Shown: positions 8,622 through 17,460, numbered from the stretch's first letter. The stretch is DNA of 33,075 bases from Prasinococcaceae sp. CCMP 1430 (GCA_013416795.1 RQSC01001147.1:97270-130344), one strand, 5' to 3'. Notes: generated from the letters alone by a model not told the origin. Numbers and translations: made by a program.

Positions 8622-10163
8622 ATGGCACTCGCTCGCGCCGCTGCGGGGGGTGGGAGCCGCGGCACCGCGCGCGACGGAGGCGGCGCGCGGGGGCGCGGCG
8701 CACGCGCGCGCGGCCGCGGCAGAGGCCGCGGGGGAGGCCGCGGCAGAGGCCGCGGCAGGGGCCGCAGTCGCCATCGGCGCTCGAGCGGGCCGCCCGCGGA
8801 GCGAGTGAAGTTCACGCGAGCCCTCCCTCCACCTGAGGAACTCTCCGTGGCGATAATTGGCGGAGGCGCTGCCGGCTGCGCATGCGCAGCAGAGCTCGCG
8901 CGTGCGGGCGTCGCTGTCGCCCTGTTCGACACGGGCCGGCACGGCGTCGGTGGGCGACTGGCCACGCGCGCGGCTTCTGATGGCTCACTGCCAGCGGGGC
9001 AGGCGGGTGCAGCTCGCGCGGAGGTTGCCGCCGATCCCGCGCTCCGCTTCGATCACGCGTGCCAGCTTTTTGCCGCAACTGGCGAGGCTGGCCGAGACGG
9101 CTTTCGAGAGGCTGTGGAGCGGTGGGTCGACGAAGGCCTCGTGCGTCAGTACGACGCGGGTGCGGTGGGTTGCATCTCGTTGCCTGAGACTCGAACCGAT
9201 GGCGGCGCCGCGGGCAAGGCTGAGGCCGGAAAGGAGTCGGCGGTACGCGGTGTGCACGATGAGCCACTGGAGGGCACGTTCTACTACGGCGCCGGCGGCA
9301 TGCGGTCCGTTGCGGGAGCGATGCTCGAGGGATACGCCGAGGGAGAGGGGGCGCAGGTGAGTGTCGTTGCACCTTGCTGGGTGGGCCGCATGGAGGCCAC
9401 CGAAGCCGGCTGGGCACTGCACGGGGAGGGCAAGGCGCGAGGAACGTACGATGCTGTCGTGATCAGCCACAACGGCAAGTGCGCCAACGCCTTGCTGAAG
9501 CCATCGGGGGCACCTGACACGTTCGAGCTCTTTCGTCGACTGCGCCTCGGGCCGGTGTGGGTGGCACTTGTGGCATTCGAGTCAGGCGTGGAGCTGGCGC
9601 ACGGCGCCGGTGCCGACGGTGCGGGATACGAGGCGGCGTTTGTGCGCGGCGCGCAAGCCCTGGGCTTCGCCGCCGACCAAGGCAGCAAGATCGGCGGTTG
9701 CGAGAAGGGGTCCAGCATGTGGGCCCTGTACTCGAGGGGTGACTACGCCAAGAAAAACAAGGTGCCGCAGGAGCGCGTGTCGCAGTCGGACGCTGACGGC
9801 GTGCTTGCCGACTTGCTTACCGATTTCGAGGTTCTCGCGGGTGGGGAGCTGCCGAGCGTGCGCTACAGCTTCTGCCAGCTTTGGGGGGCCGCTCTGCCCC
9901 TCAACGCCACGAGCGAGGCCGAGTACGCGCTGGATGCGCCCACGCGCGTCGCTGCATGTGGCGACTGGCTCGGCGGCGGCGCTAGCGTGGGCGACGCATG
10001 GCGGTCCGGGCGCGCGGCCGCGCGCGCACTCGTTGCACTCGCGGAGCGCGAAGCGGCTGGTGGTGCGCCGTCGTGCGACGAGCAGAGCGTCGCCTTGGGG
10101 GACACGCTACGGAGCGTCACGGCAGACGCCGCCACGCTTGGGCTGCGCGGCGCACGCGGCTGA
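8622..10163 (+). CDS. Renalase-like FAD-dependent NAD(P)-binding oxidoreductase
   Basis: Flavoprotein of the renalase/amine-oxidase-like family. It is 513 aa and single-exon. The dinucleotide-binding fold starts at about residue 76: VAIIGGGAAGCACAAELARA, with FDTGRHGVGGRLATR as the second FAD-contact block and FDHACQLFAAT where renalases have FDHGAQYF. Later blocks YYGAGGMRSVAGAML, DAVVISHNGKCAN and, near the C-terminus, VAACGDWLGGGASVGDAWRSGRAAA form the closing FAD motif. The first 60 residues are an odd Arg-Gly/Ala-rich extension (RGRGRGGGRGRGRGRGR), unlike a typical transit peptide. Translation may really start later, although the next in-frame ATG lies inside the domain. The substrate cannot be inferred. 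Residues about 170-210 carry a low-complexity insert. Confidence 0.85.
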   Translation: MALARAAAGGGSRGTARDGGGARGRGARARGRGRGRGGGRGRGRGRGRSRHRRSSGPPAERVKFTRALPPPEELSVAIIGGGAAGCACAAELARAGVAVALFDTGRHGVGGRLATRAASDGSLPAGQAGAARAEVAADPALRFDHACQLFAATGEAGRDGFREAVERWVDEGLVRQYDAGAVGCISLPETRTDGGAAGKAEAGKESAVRGVHDEPLEGTFYYGAGGMRSVAGAMLEGYAEGEGAQVSVVAPCWVGRMEATEAGWALHGEGKARGTYDAVVISHNGKCANALLKPSGAPDTFELFRRLRLGPVWVALVAFESGVELAHGAGADGAGYEAAFVRGAQALGFAADQGSKIGGCEKGSSMWALYSRGDYAKKNKVPQERVSQSDADGVLADLLTDFEVLAGGELPSVRYSFCQLWGAALPLNATSEAEYALDAPTRVAACGDWLGGGASVGDAWRSGRAAARALVALAEREAAGGAPSCDEQSVALGDTLRSVTADAATLGLRGARG

Positions 10164-10241
10164 GAACAGAGACGGGCATCAGGCGTGCGCGGTCGCTGTA
10201 ACAATAGCGATCAGTGTGTGAGTACAGATACAGAGAGTTAG

Positions 10242-10793
10242 CTAGAGACTGTCGTCGGAAGTCGCGTCTTGGACGCACACGCCAGCAGTCCCGTTGGCCG
10301 AAGGTGCCTTGCAGCCATGGACGGACACGTCGTGGGCGTTTCTGGTGCAGCGCCCCCTGTAGCCATGGCGCTTTTCGCACCAGTAGTCGGCCTCGCAGCG
10401 CGCGCACAACGGCAAGCGCGGTGCGATGCCGTATTTGAGCTCGGCGTCGTACACACGCTCCTCGATTGCGTCAAGCTCGGCGAGGAGATCGTCCTCACCC
10501 ATCGTGAGGATGCCCTCCAAGCTCACCGTCCGCTTGCCCGAGACGGTGCTCACGCTGAGCGCCGAGTCGCCGTCTTTCGCGCTCCACACCGCCGCCTCCA
10601 CGGTTTTGGAGGGCACCTCGCACAACCCCCGCGCGCCCGCGTGCGTGTCCTCGTAGTCTGTGTGGTACGTGTCCGCGAGCGCATGGCGAGCGAAGAGCGC
10701 GCAGAGCACAAGGAGCGGCCACGCGCCGCGCGCGCCGCCACGCGCGCCACCTCGCGTATGGGCGGGGGGCCTCGAGGCCCCCCGCGCGCGCAT
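10242..10793 (-). CDS. Small Cys-rich protein with signal peptide or anchor, function unknown
   Basis: I do not recognise this family. From ATG 10793 the product is 183 aa: an Arg/Gly-rich n-region, a hydrophobic stretch WPLLVLCALFARHALA at about residues 25-40 that looks like a signal peptide or anchor, then an acidic start (DTYHTDYEDTH). The middle contains an acidic helix (GEDDLLAELDAIEERVYDAEL). The last 60 residues are Cys-rich: LCARCEADYWCEKR, GRCTR, HGCKAPSANGTAGVCVQD, including one N-glycosylation sequon (NGT). This suggests a secreted or lumenal disulphide-bonded domain. An in-frame ATG at 10949 would add 52 basic residues but would bury the signal, so I prefer 10793. The stop (TAG) lies 78 bp from the convergent oxidoreductase stop. 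Confidence 0.6.
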   Translation of the reverse strand: MRARGASRPPAHTRGGARGGARGAWPLLVLCALFARHALADTYHTDYEDTHAGARGLCEVPSKTVEAAVWSAKDGDSALSVSTVSGKRTVSLEGILTMGEDDLLAELDAIEERVYDAELKYGIAPRLPLCARCEADYWCEKRHGYRGRCTRNAHDVSVHGCKAPSANGTAGVCVQDATSDDSL

Positions 10794-12284
10794 GGGTCGC
10801 CTGCCCGCTTCAAAGCCCTTCCTACCCCGCCGTTTGAGGCGCTCCGGCACGCGCCGCGCCGCGCGGCGGGCGTGCGCGTACGTGCCGCGCGCGCGCTCTG
10901 CCCCCGCAGGCAGGGCGCCGCGCCGCGGCACTCGGTTGCCGGGGGCCATAGCTCGCGTGCCGCCCGGCCCGCGGGGGAACTCTGAGCGGCGCAACAAAAC
11001 ACGGAGCGCGAAAAGTAGTAGGGATCGGCGGATCGATGGGGTAAAAGCCTTCAAGAATCTATCTTTGCCATTACACACGGGATTCTTGCCGGAACGGAGG
11101 CGATTTTTTTGAAGTCATCGCGCGCGGCGAGCCGGCAGAACAAAAACAATTTCGCGCATTTTTCCTTGAAAGTTCCACGCCTGGAAAAAAGCGGGAGGGG
11201 GGGCCGAGGGGGGAGGGGGGCAGGTCGCCGCCTGTGGTCGAGGCGGTCGCCAGGGGAGCTCGTGGGGTGCGCGCCGCGCGTTCTGCGCGACTCGTGCGTG
11301 TCGTGTATTATCTTATTATTGACGCCGCGTGTGGCTCTGCGCTACTACGTTGCTATTATCGAGGCGCCGCCTGTCGCCACGCCTGCTCGCCGCGGGCAGG
11401 CGGGCAGTGCCGCGATGGATGGTGGGCGTGGCGTCGCGCGCCGCCGTAGGGCAGGCGGCGTGTCAGCACGCGATGCTCGTGCGTGAGAACGGGCAATGGG
11501 ACGCCACGCTTTCGGTCCACCGCGCGCCCCGATCGCCGCGCAGCCACTCGCATTGGCTGCGCGACGCGGCTCAGATAACTACGACACCTGGTTGTCACTC
11601 ACGCGCTCAGCATCGGCCAGCAGCCCGCCGCACCGCCGGAGCGGCCGCGGGAGAGGCCGAAGAGAGTTTGGTTGCCCGCAGCCCCCGGCCAAAGACTGGC
11701 TGGTGGGGGCGTGCGGTCAGACTTGTGAATCGTCACCGCCGGCTTTCGCTCCGCCCGCGGCGTGCATGCACATCGCGGCATCGCGGCAACACGCGCAACC
11801 GCGCTCGAGGCGTGTTCCCGTGGGACTTACCTTGCGAAGGCGGCCATGCCACGGCTGCGTCTTTCGCGCCGAGGCCCACCGGGCAGACATCGGACGCGTC
11901 CCGGGAGACGCTCCCTGTGGCGGTGGCAGTTCGGTGCGTGAGCAGGCGCGCGCGCGTCAGCGTCGACGCCTTCGCGCTCGGTCGCCCTCACCCGCTTCTG
12001 CATCGGTCCCCACGCCCAGCACAAGTTAGGGCGCAGCTGCGCGCGACCCGGTCTGCGCGCCCGCAGCCGCCGCCGCGGGGCAGAGATCTCCCAGGGGTGT
12101 AACGGCGTTCGTGGCACATGTAGCCGCGTCACCTGACTAACCCTGGTTGCGCGCGGGCGCCCGCGCCGCTCCCGCTCGCGCCGCCCCCGGCGAGCGCCTT
12201 CGAGCCGCGCGCCGCGCCGCCCCGCGCGCGCGCTGTGGCATAAGGGCCGCCGCCGCGCCACACCCAAACATCCACCCACCATCA

Positions 12285-12311
12285 AAACGCATGCGTCGCA
12301 CGCATGCGTTT
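12285..12311. repeat. Perfect 12-bp inverted repeat with 3-nt loop
   Basis: AAACGCATGCGT at 12285-12296 and ACGCATGCGTTT at 12300-12311 are exact reverse complements around the loop CGC. Each arm contains the palindrome ACGCATGCGT, so the site is nested: two small palindromes inside a larger one. It lies in the gene-poor stretch. Confidence 0.9.
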
Positions 12312-12870
12312 CGCCATCAACGCACCAGCCAGCGCGCGCGGCGGCGCGGCCCGGCGGCCCGCGCGCGATTGCGATTGACCCGGGTTCGCCCCGGATCTAT
12401 CTGGGGATCGTCCCGTGGACGACGCGCCGCGACCCCCTCCTTAGACCGGGGGACGACGGTGTGGTGCCTCTACCTCTGGTCCGGTCGGGTTGGGGGCGTC
12501 GCAGCGCTCGCGCCCGCCGCCTGCGCGCCTGGCCGCGCCCCCGGGTCGCGCGTCGCGAAGCGCGCCCCGAAAAAGTACCATTAAGGGTTATTAATGATTG
12601 TAGGGTCTACGTTGGTAGGATTTTCGAGTCATCTATATGCGTTGCGGTCCGCGCGGAGGCGGGCGCGTGCCGGGGCGGGGCGCGGGAATGGTTTGGGTCC
12701 GCGGTTGCGCGCGCGCCTTTGGCGCTTTTTTTGCCTTCTTATCCGCCGCGCGCCGCCGCCGCCGCGTCGCGCCACGTCGCCCCCGGCCGGGGGACCGGAG
12801 CGAGGGGCGCGGGGAGGGCGCGCGGCCGCCGAACGCGCGCGCCAGCACACGTTTCGACGAGGACATAAAT

Positions 12871-12930
12871 GTTCATGAATGTTTCATTTATTTCATATGC
12901 GAACGGACTCATTATGAAACGTTCAAGTAC
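12871..12930. repeat. A/T-rich imperfect inverted repeat (17-nt arms)
   Basis: The arm at 12871-12887 pairs with 12914-12930 with three mismatches over 17 positions; the inner eight or so positions, including GTTTCAT/ATGAAAC, match exactly. The 26-nt loop is also A/T-rich. The element stands out sharply from the surrounding GC-rich DNA. Confidence 0.65.
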
Positions 12931-13055
12931 ATATAGGATGTGGTCGAAACGCAGGCGCGGCCGGCGCGCGCGCGCGGCGGCTGCGTTTTGTCCCGCATGC
13001 GTTTTGATGGCGCGGGGCGGGGGCGCGGGCGCTGGCGAAGTGGGGGTTTTGAGAG

Positions 13056-13705
13056 CGGCGCTCGGACACGTCTGCGATGTCATTCACGCTGGCGCTCAAC
13101 CAGCCGGGGGAGGACTTCGAGGGCGGCGGCACGTGGTTTGAGGTGTGCATGCGTCGGAGTGGGCGTAATTTCATGCGCGTGTGCGCCTGTGCGAATGCGT
13201 CTGCGACGTGCGCGCTTTGTTGATTCCCCCCCTGACGCGTTCGGGCTCCGCGGACCCCGCCCCACCCCACCTCCCTTCCTGCCTCCTCGTGCGCGCGCGC
13301 ACGCTCGCGCAACAGGCGCTCGGCCCGCACGACCCCACGGACGGGTGCACGCCACTGGGGCGGGTCGTCGATGCGGATTGCGGGCATGCGGTAGCGTTCG
13401 CGGGGCCTTTGAGACACGCTGGATACCCTGTGAGGAGGGGCGTTCGGTTCATACTGGTGCTCTTCTTGTACGTCGAAGGGTTTGCCTACGGAGAGTTGCT
13501 ACGCCGCGCGTCAGAAGAGTGTGCACGCGCCGCTGACGCCGAGCCCGAGAGAGGCGCTGCGCGCGCTGACGGCCCGGGCACAGCTCTGAAAGGCGGGGCT
13601 GAGCCCAAGCCCTCCGGCGACATGCCCGGAGGCTTCGTGGTCTACCAGCAGACGACCGATCTGGTCAAGATGCTGAACCGTCGCGTCATGTCGGTGCTCG
13701 ACTGA
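13056..13705 (+). CDS. 2OG-Fe(II) oxygenase, C-terminal part only (5' exons missing or lost)
   Basis: Resembles 2-oxoglutarate/Fe(II) dioxygenases of the prolyl-hydroxylase type. Two exons are visible: about 13056-13142 and 13316-13705 (stop TGA), joined in phase 0 over a GTGTGC...ACAG intron of 173 nt. The join gives MSFTLALNQPGEDFEGGGTWFE followed by ALGP, as expected for the family's GGGTxFEALG block. The second exon has GHAVAFAGPLRHAGYPV (third iron-binding His) and GVRFILVLFLY (Arg that binds 2-oxoglutarate), then a helical tail ending MLNRRVMSVLD. Just upstream, RSDTSAMSF occupies the place of the HxDxS iron-binding motif, but the His position is Arg (CGC at 13059-13061). A TGA at 13050-13052 closes the frame. 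No upstream exon was found. It is either a 5'-truncated relic or a gene with undetected exons. Confidence 0.6.
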
Positions 13706-14012
13706 CACGCGCGCCCCTCGTGTAACGTACTGACTTCTTGCACGCTGTTGGTCGATGGAATCATCACGTGCTCTTACTCTCACCCGCCGGCCGCCGGCGG
13801 CATCTTTGTTGAGGCCGCGCACGCCGAATGCGCGCGCGTGCGCCTGAGTCGCCTGTCGTGCACTAAGCGCGCGCGACCCGAAGTCTCAGCACGGATCAGA
13901 CTGTCGGCGCAACGTCTGTCCGGTCGGGCCGCGCGCGGTGTTTGTCTCCCTCTGGCGCTACTTCTTCCAGGCGGGCATCTCCGCGCACGCCGGCCGTGGG
14001 TCAGCGCGACGG
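13706..14012. other. Convergent intergenic region, 307 bp
   Basis: Lies between the 2OG oxygenase stop and the stop of the Q/A-rich gene. A TGTAA at 13721-13725 sits 16 nt past the oxygenase stop and could be a polyadenylation signal of the green-algal type. Nothing else was recognised. Confidence 0.5.
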
Positions 14013-15764
14013 TCACTTCGCCCCGCCCCCCTTCGTCGCGTTCCCGTTGGCCGGGGCGGTGGCAGTCACGCTCCCCTCGCGCGACCTCTCCGCCCCCGCG
14101 CGATTGTAGCTCGTGAAAGCGGCCGACGCAGCGAAGAGCTTGGCCGCAGCGGTCGTCGCAGCGGGCTGCGCGGTCGCGGCGTCGTTGGCCGCTGCGCGCT
14201 GCCCGGGCGCGGGCTCGGATCCCGAGGTCGATCCCACGCCGCGCTTGCTGCCCTCGCCACCGTCATTGCCGCTACCGCTTCCTTCGCCCTCGGCGCCGTC
14301 CGACGGCGAGCGCCCTCCGTGGTCGTCGCTGCCGCTGCCGTTGCTGCCACCGCCACCGTCGCCCTTCTTGCTGCGCTCGGCAATGGAGGACGGGGGCGTG
14401 TGGGTTGCCTCGCCGGCCGCGCCCGCGCCTTTTGCGGCGCGCGCGCGCTCGGCGCTGCCGTCGCCCTCGTTGCCGCTGCCATCGCTGCCGTCGTTGCCAC
14501 TGCCGTCACCGCTTCCGCCGCCCTCGTCGTTGCCGCTGCCACTGCCGCACTCGCCGCCGCCGCCGCCGTGCGCCGTGGACTTGGTGGGCGCTCCGCCGCC
14601 GTTGGCGCCCGCGTGCGCGGCAATGCTCGTCCCACCCTTCGAGGCGCCGTTGCCGTTCGCGAGGACGTCGGGTTTCTTCTCGTGCGCGCCCGCGTCCGCG
14701 TCGACGATCGTGCTCTCCTTGCCTCCCGAGCCGTCGGTGTCAGGCGACGCAGACGACCGTCTCTTGGCGCGCTTTGCGGGTCTCTCGGCGTCCGCCGGAG
14801 CGGCGGCCGCGTCTGCGCTCGTGCCCGCGTCGCCTTTGGCAGGCCCTGCCGGCTGAGCCGCGCCGCCCGGCGCTTCTTTGTCCTGCTTTTGGGCGTTCGG
14901 AGCAGCGTGCGCCTGGGCGGCAGGGGCAGAAGCGCCGGCGGTGGGGCCTGGCTTGGTACCCGCCGCGGCGTCCTGCGCGGCCTTGGCGGCCTGCGCCGCC
15001 TGCGCCTGCGCCGCCTGCACGGCCTGCTGCTGGGCGTGCACCTGCGCCTGGACCTGCGCCTGCGCCTGGGCCTGCGCCTGGGCCGCCTGGGCCTGCGCCT
15101 GCGCTTGGGCCTGGGCGTGCGCCGCGTGTGCCTGCTGCATCATGGCCATGTGCTGCTGCATGGCGGCCGCCTGCGCCTGCGGCGCCTGCGCGCCGCTCGC
15201 CGACGCGTACGGGTTTCCCGCCGCCCCGGCCTGCATCCACGGTGCCATGCCTGCGTGCATGCCCACCGGCGGCATGCCTGGCGCGCCCCAAGGCGGGTAC
15301 GCCATGCCGGGCGGCGGCGCGGCGCCCGGCGGCATTCCATAGGGCATCATCGTGGGGGCGGCCACGGCCGCCGCCTGCGCCTGCGCGGCCTGTGCGGCCG
15401 CCTGCGCGTCGCCGCCGGCGGACCCGCCCTCTCCGTTGGCCGCGGCCTGCGCGGCCTGGGGCATGCCTTGCATCATGGCCATCTGTGGGTGGGGCATGCC
15501 CGGCGGCACGCCCATGAAGCCCGTGGCCGCCATCGGGTGCATGACCATCCCCGCGAAGGCGCCATACTGCGCGGGGTGATAGCCCAGCGCTGCCGCCTGC
15601 TGCGCCTGGGCCTGCGCCTGCATGTGCGCTTGCTGCTGCTGCTGCAAGGCTTGCGCGTTCGCCATTTGTTGGGGGGAGGCCGTGACGGAAGNGGCGCAGT
15701 CGCCCGCCGCCGCTGGAGGCGCACGCGCGTACGTCTCCGTGCGCGCCGGCGCAGGGCGGGCCAT
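14013..15764 (-). CDS. Q/A/G-rich low-complexity protein, probably nuclear
   Basis: No domain recognised. From ATG 15764 the product is 583 aa; a second in-frame ATG at 15665 (MANAQALQQQQQ) would give about 550 aa. The order is: poly-Q/AQ start, Met/Pro/Gly-rich segment (GVPPGMPHPQMAMMQG, PWGAPGMPPVGM), a long (A/Q)n repeat around residues 215-270, a basic patch RPAKRAKRRSS that looks like a nuclear localisation signal, then G/S/N/D-rich runs (SGSGNDEGGGSGDG) to the C-terminus. This composition is typical of transcription co-regulators and RNA-granule proteins, but it gives no specific function. One undetermined base (n) at 15692 falls within codon 25 of the longer form. The G/C-only third positions support this strand over the open antisense frame. 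Confidence 0.6.
   Translation of the reverse strand: MARPAPARTETYARAPPAAAGDCAXSVTASPQQMANAQALQQQQQAHMQAQAQAQQAAALGYHPAQYGAFAGMVMHPMAATGFMGVPPGMPHPQMAMMQGMPQAAQAAANGEGGSAGGDAQAAAQAAQAQAAAVAAPTMMPYGMPPGAAPPPGMAYPPWGAPGMPPVGMHAGMAPWMQAGAAGNPYASASGAQAPQAQAAAMQQHMAMMQQAHAAHAQAQAQAQAQAAQAQAQAQAQVQAQVHAQQQAVQAAQAQAAQAAKAAQDAAAGTKPGPTAGASAPAAQAHAAPNAQKQDKEAPGGAAQPAGPAKGDAGTSADAAAAPADAERPAKRAKRRSSASPDTDGSGGKESTIVDADAGAHEKKPDVLANGNGASKGGTSIAAHAGANGGGAPTKSTAHGGGGGECGSGSGNDEGGGSGDGSGNDGSDGSGNEGDGSAERARAAKGAGAAGEATHTPPSSIAERSKKGDGGGGSNGSGSDDHGGRSPSDGAEGEGSGSGNDGGEGSKRGVGSTSGSEPAPGQRAAANDAATAQPAATTAAAKLFAASAAFTSYNRAGAERSREGSVTATAPANGNATKGGGAK
14985..15130 (-). repeat. GCCTGCGCC-type short repeat coding for (AQ)n
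   Basis: Imperfect hexamer/nonamer repeat of GCCTGG/GCCTGC units read on the plus strand. On the minus strand it encodes alternating Ala-Gln runs inside the Q/A-rich protein. It is a likely site of length polymorphism. Confidence 0.8.
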
Positions 15765-15830
15765 GGGCACCACAGCGGAGGTGCGATCGCCCGCCGCGGG
15801 CGCGCGCGTCTGCGCGCGTCCGGACGCTCG

Positions 15831-17276
15831 AGCTGGCGTAAGCGCGCAGGGGCGAAAGCGCCCGCCGCTGACACGAATGCGCGCGCGGGAGAGCGGCGCG
15901 CACAGGTCGATAGCGGTGGCGCCGTCGCGTGGGAACAGACCGTACTGATATCGCTGCCGGGCGTGAGCGCTGGCGAGCTGCCTGAGGTGGAGTTCAAAGT
16001 GTGGCTGCTAGGTGCTGAGGGCGGTGGGGCGCGCTGCGCGGGGTTGTGCACGCTACCGCCGCCGAGAGACGCTTGCAGCGGCCCTTCCGACGAGGCGCGC
16101 GTCCCCGTGAATGCACACAGACTCCAAAGCATCGGAAAGCCGTTGAAGGATGCTGGCGCGCCCGAGTTGCTCGCTGGCGTGTGTGTTGCTGCGGCGGACA
16201 GTGATAAAGAGGCTGACGAGGGGGGACGGAAGTATACGCGCCGGCGAAGCTTGGCAGTCCTCCCGTCGGCCGTGCGTGCACGCAAGCTCTCCTTCGAGGA
16301 GGTGGCTGAGCTCAAGAGGACGCTCTCGCGCCAGGACACGACCTCGGAGGTGCCCCTCAGCCCGCACACCAAGGAGGTGCGCGCGGGCAAGTCGGGCGCT
16401 GGTGCTACGAAGCGTACGAGCGCACCAGCACATGAGCACGATCCAAACCACGGCAGCCACGCGGTCATAGAGGGTGTAGGCGCCGCGGCCGCGCATGCAC
16501 GCTCACCGCAGCGGGCGGCTGAGACCACGAAAGAGCCTGCGGGTGGCTCAGTGGGCGCGCCAGAAGGTTCCGGGAGTGGCATTGACAGTACAGAAGGCGG
16601 TGACTCCCTTGCTGGGCCTGACCGCGTCGACAGGGTTGTTGCACAGCTGTTGGCGACGAGCGTGGAGGCCCTTGCCGCAGCGGTCGAGACCGCGCGCGGC
16701 GTGGGCATACGCGAGGAGCAGGCAGCTGCTGCGCGCGCCGCAGTCGCCGAGAACCGCACGCACGCCTCTAGGGAAGAAGCGAATCCTGAGGCTGTGACTG
16801 CTCCTTACACAACTGGTGATGCGCGTGTGGATGCACTCGTGGACGCCGCCGCGGCGGCAGTTGCAGCACACTCCGACGACACGAGGTCGAATTGCGATGG
16901 GCCTACCAGGGAGGCGTCCCCGTTCGCTGAGCCAGCCCAAGTCTCGGCAAGGGATGCGTTGGCCGAGACAGGAGAGCTCCAGGCCGAAGCCGAAATGGCC
17001 AAGACCGAGGAGGGAGCGGAGGCGCGGAAGGCTGCGGAGGCACTGGCGAAAGAGCGCGAGCTAGCCGCGACCGACTTGTCCGAGCCACCGGGAACGCCCC
17101 AGCTCGAAACGAGCATGCATGCGCACGCTGCCGACGCCGACGCTTTCGCGGCGGAGCGCCACCGCCTCGAGGTGCAGGCGTACGCCACTTATTGCAGGTG
17201 GGTGGTAGAGTTGCAGAGACGGGGACCCGCAGATGTTCAGGTGCCACCCTACGTGTCGCCCTACGACCGCGCGTGA
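15831..17276 (+). CDS. Unknown protein with weak N-terminal C2-like segment, 5' end unresolved
   Basis: The frame from 15831 to the TGA at 17274-17276 encodes 481 aa with strong G/C third positions. I do not recognise the family with confidence. The first 150 residues resemble an NT-C2 (EEIG1/EHBP1-type) fold by pattern: SWRKRAGAK, then GGAVAWEQTVLISLPG, then VEFKVWLLGAE and ELLAGVCVAAAD. Next comes a basic RRSLAVLPSAVRARKLSFEE. The C-terminal half is Ala/Glu-rich and probably helical (AEMAKTEEGAEARKAAEALA), ending in RWVVELQRRGPADVQ. There is no in-frame ATG. One alternative is exon 1 at ATG 15763 (six codons, donor GTGCGA) spliced to CACAG|GTC at 15906, phase 0. That would overlap the start codon of the divergent gene, so I leave the start open. 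Confidence 0.5.
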   Translation, partial: SWRKRAGAKAPAADTNARAGERRAQVDSGGAVAWEQTVLISLPGVSAGELPEVEFKVWLLGAEGGGARCAGLCTLPPPRDACSGPSDEARVPVNAHRLQSIGKPLKDAGAPELLAGVCVAAADSDKEADEGGRKYTRRRSLAVLPSAVRARKLSFEEVAELKRTLSRQDTTSEVPLSPHTKEVRAGKSGAGATKRTSAPAHEHDPNHGSHAVIEGVGAAAAHARSPQRAAETTKEPAGGSVGAPEGSGSGIDSTEGGDSLAGPDRVDRVVAQLLATSVEALAAAVETARGVGIREEQAAAARAAVAENRTHASREEANPEAVTAPYTTGDARVDALVDAAAAAVAAHSDDTRSNCDGPTREASPFAEPAQVSARDALAETGELQAEAEMAKTEEGAEARKAAEALAKERELAATDLSEPPGTPQLETSMHAHAADADAFAAERHRLEVQAYATYCRWVVELQRRGPADVQVPPYVSPYDRA

Positions 17277-17460
17277 AGACGCGGCCCGGCGCGAGCGCTG
17301 GGAGAGTGATACATAGACACTTACTTCAGCCGTTCGAGTGCGAATGCGCGATGAGTCATTGGTTGCCGGGGGTGCGCGTGCAGGTCAGGATTCCCTGCTA
17401 AGGCCTCTCTACGCAACTCAAACGTCATTAATATAACACCCACCGCTGCGGTCTTCTAAC

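Larger units (their letters stand above)
10794..13055. other. 2.3 kb without a supported gene
   Basis: No frame in this stretch shows a recognisable domain or a sustained G/C third-position bias. It starts with the promoter of the Cys-rich gene (A/T-richer patch 10995-11170). It holds a minus-strand perfect donor-like CAAG|GTAAGT at 11825-11834, a 12-bp perfect palindrome pair at 12285-12311, an A/T-rich patch at about 12575-12640 and an imperfect hairpin at 12871-12930. It should also contain the missing 5' exons and promoter of the 2OG oxygenase, but I cannot find them. Confidence 0.5.

Noticed and set aside
11825-11834. U1 snRNA 5' end (ACTTACCTTG)
   Set aside because: The downstream sequence lacks the U1 stem-loop I motif and an Sm site. 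On the other strand it is simply a perfect donor-like CAAG|GTAAGT, but no exon could be supported.
13938-17276. 1112-codon plus-strand open frame as one gene
   Set aside because: Its first 600 codons are antisense to the Q/A-rich gene and give low-complexity R/L/G/H-rich reading with a start that is not ATG. Only the part after about 15831 looks coding.
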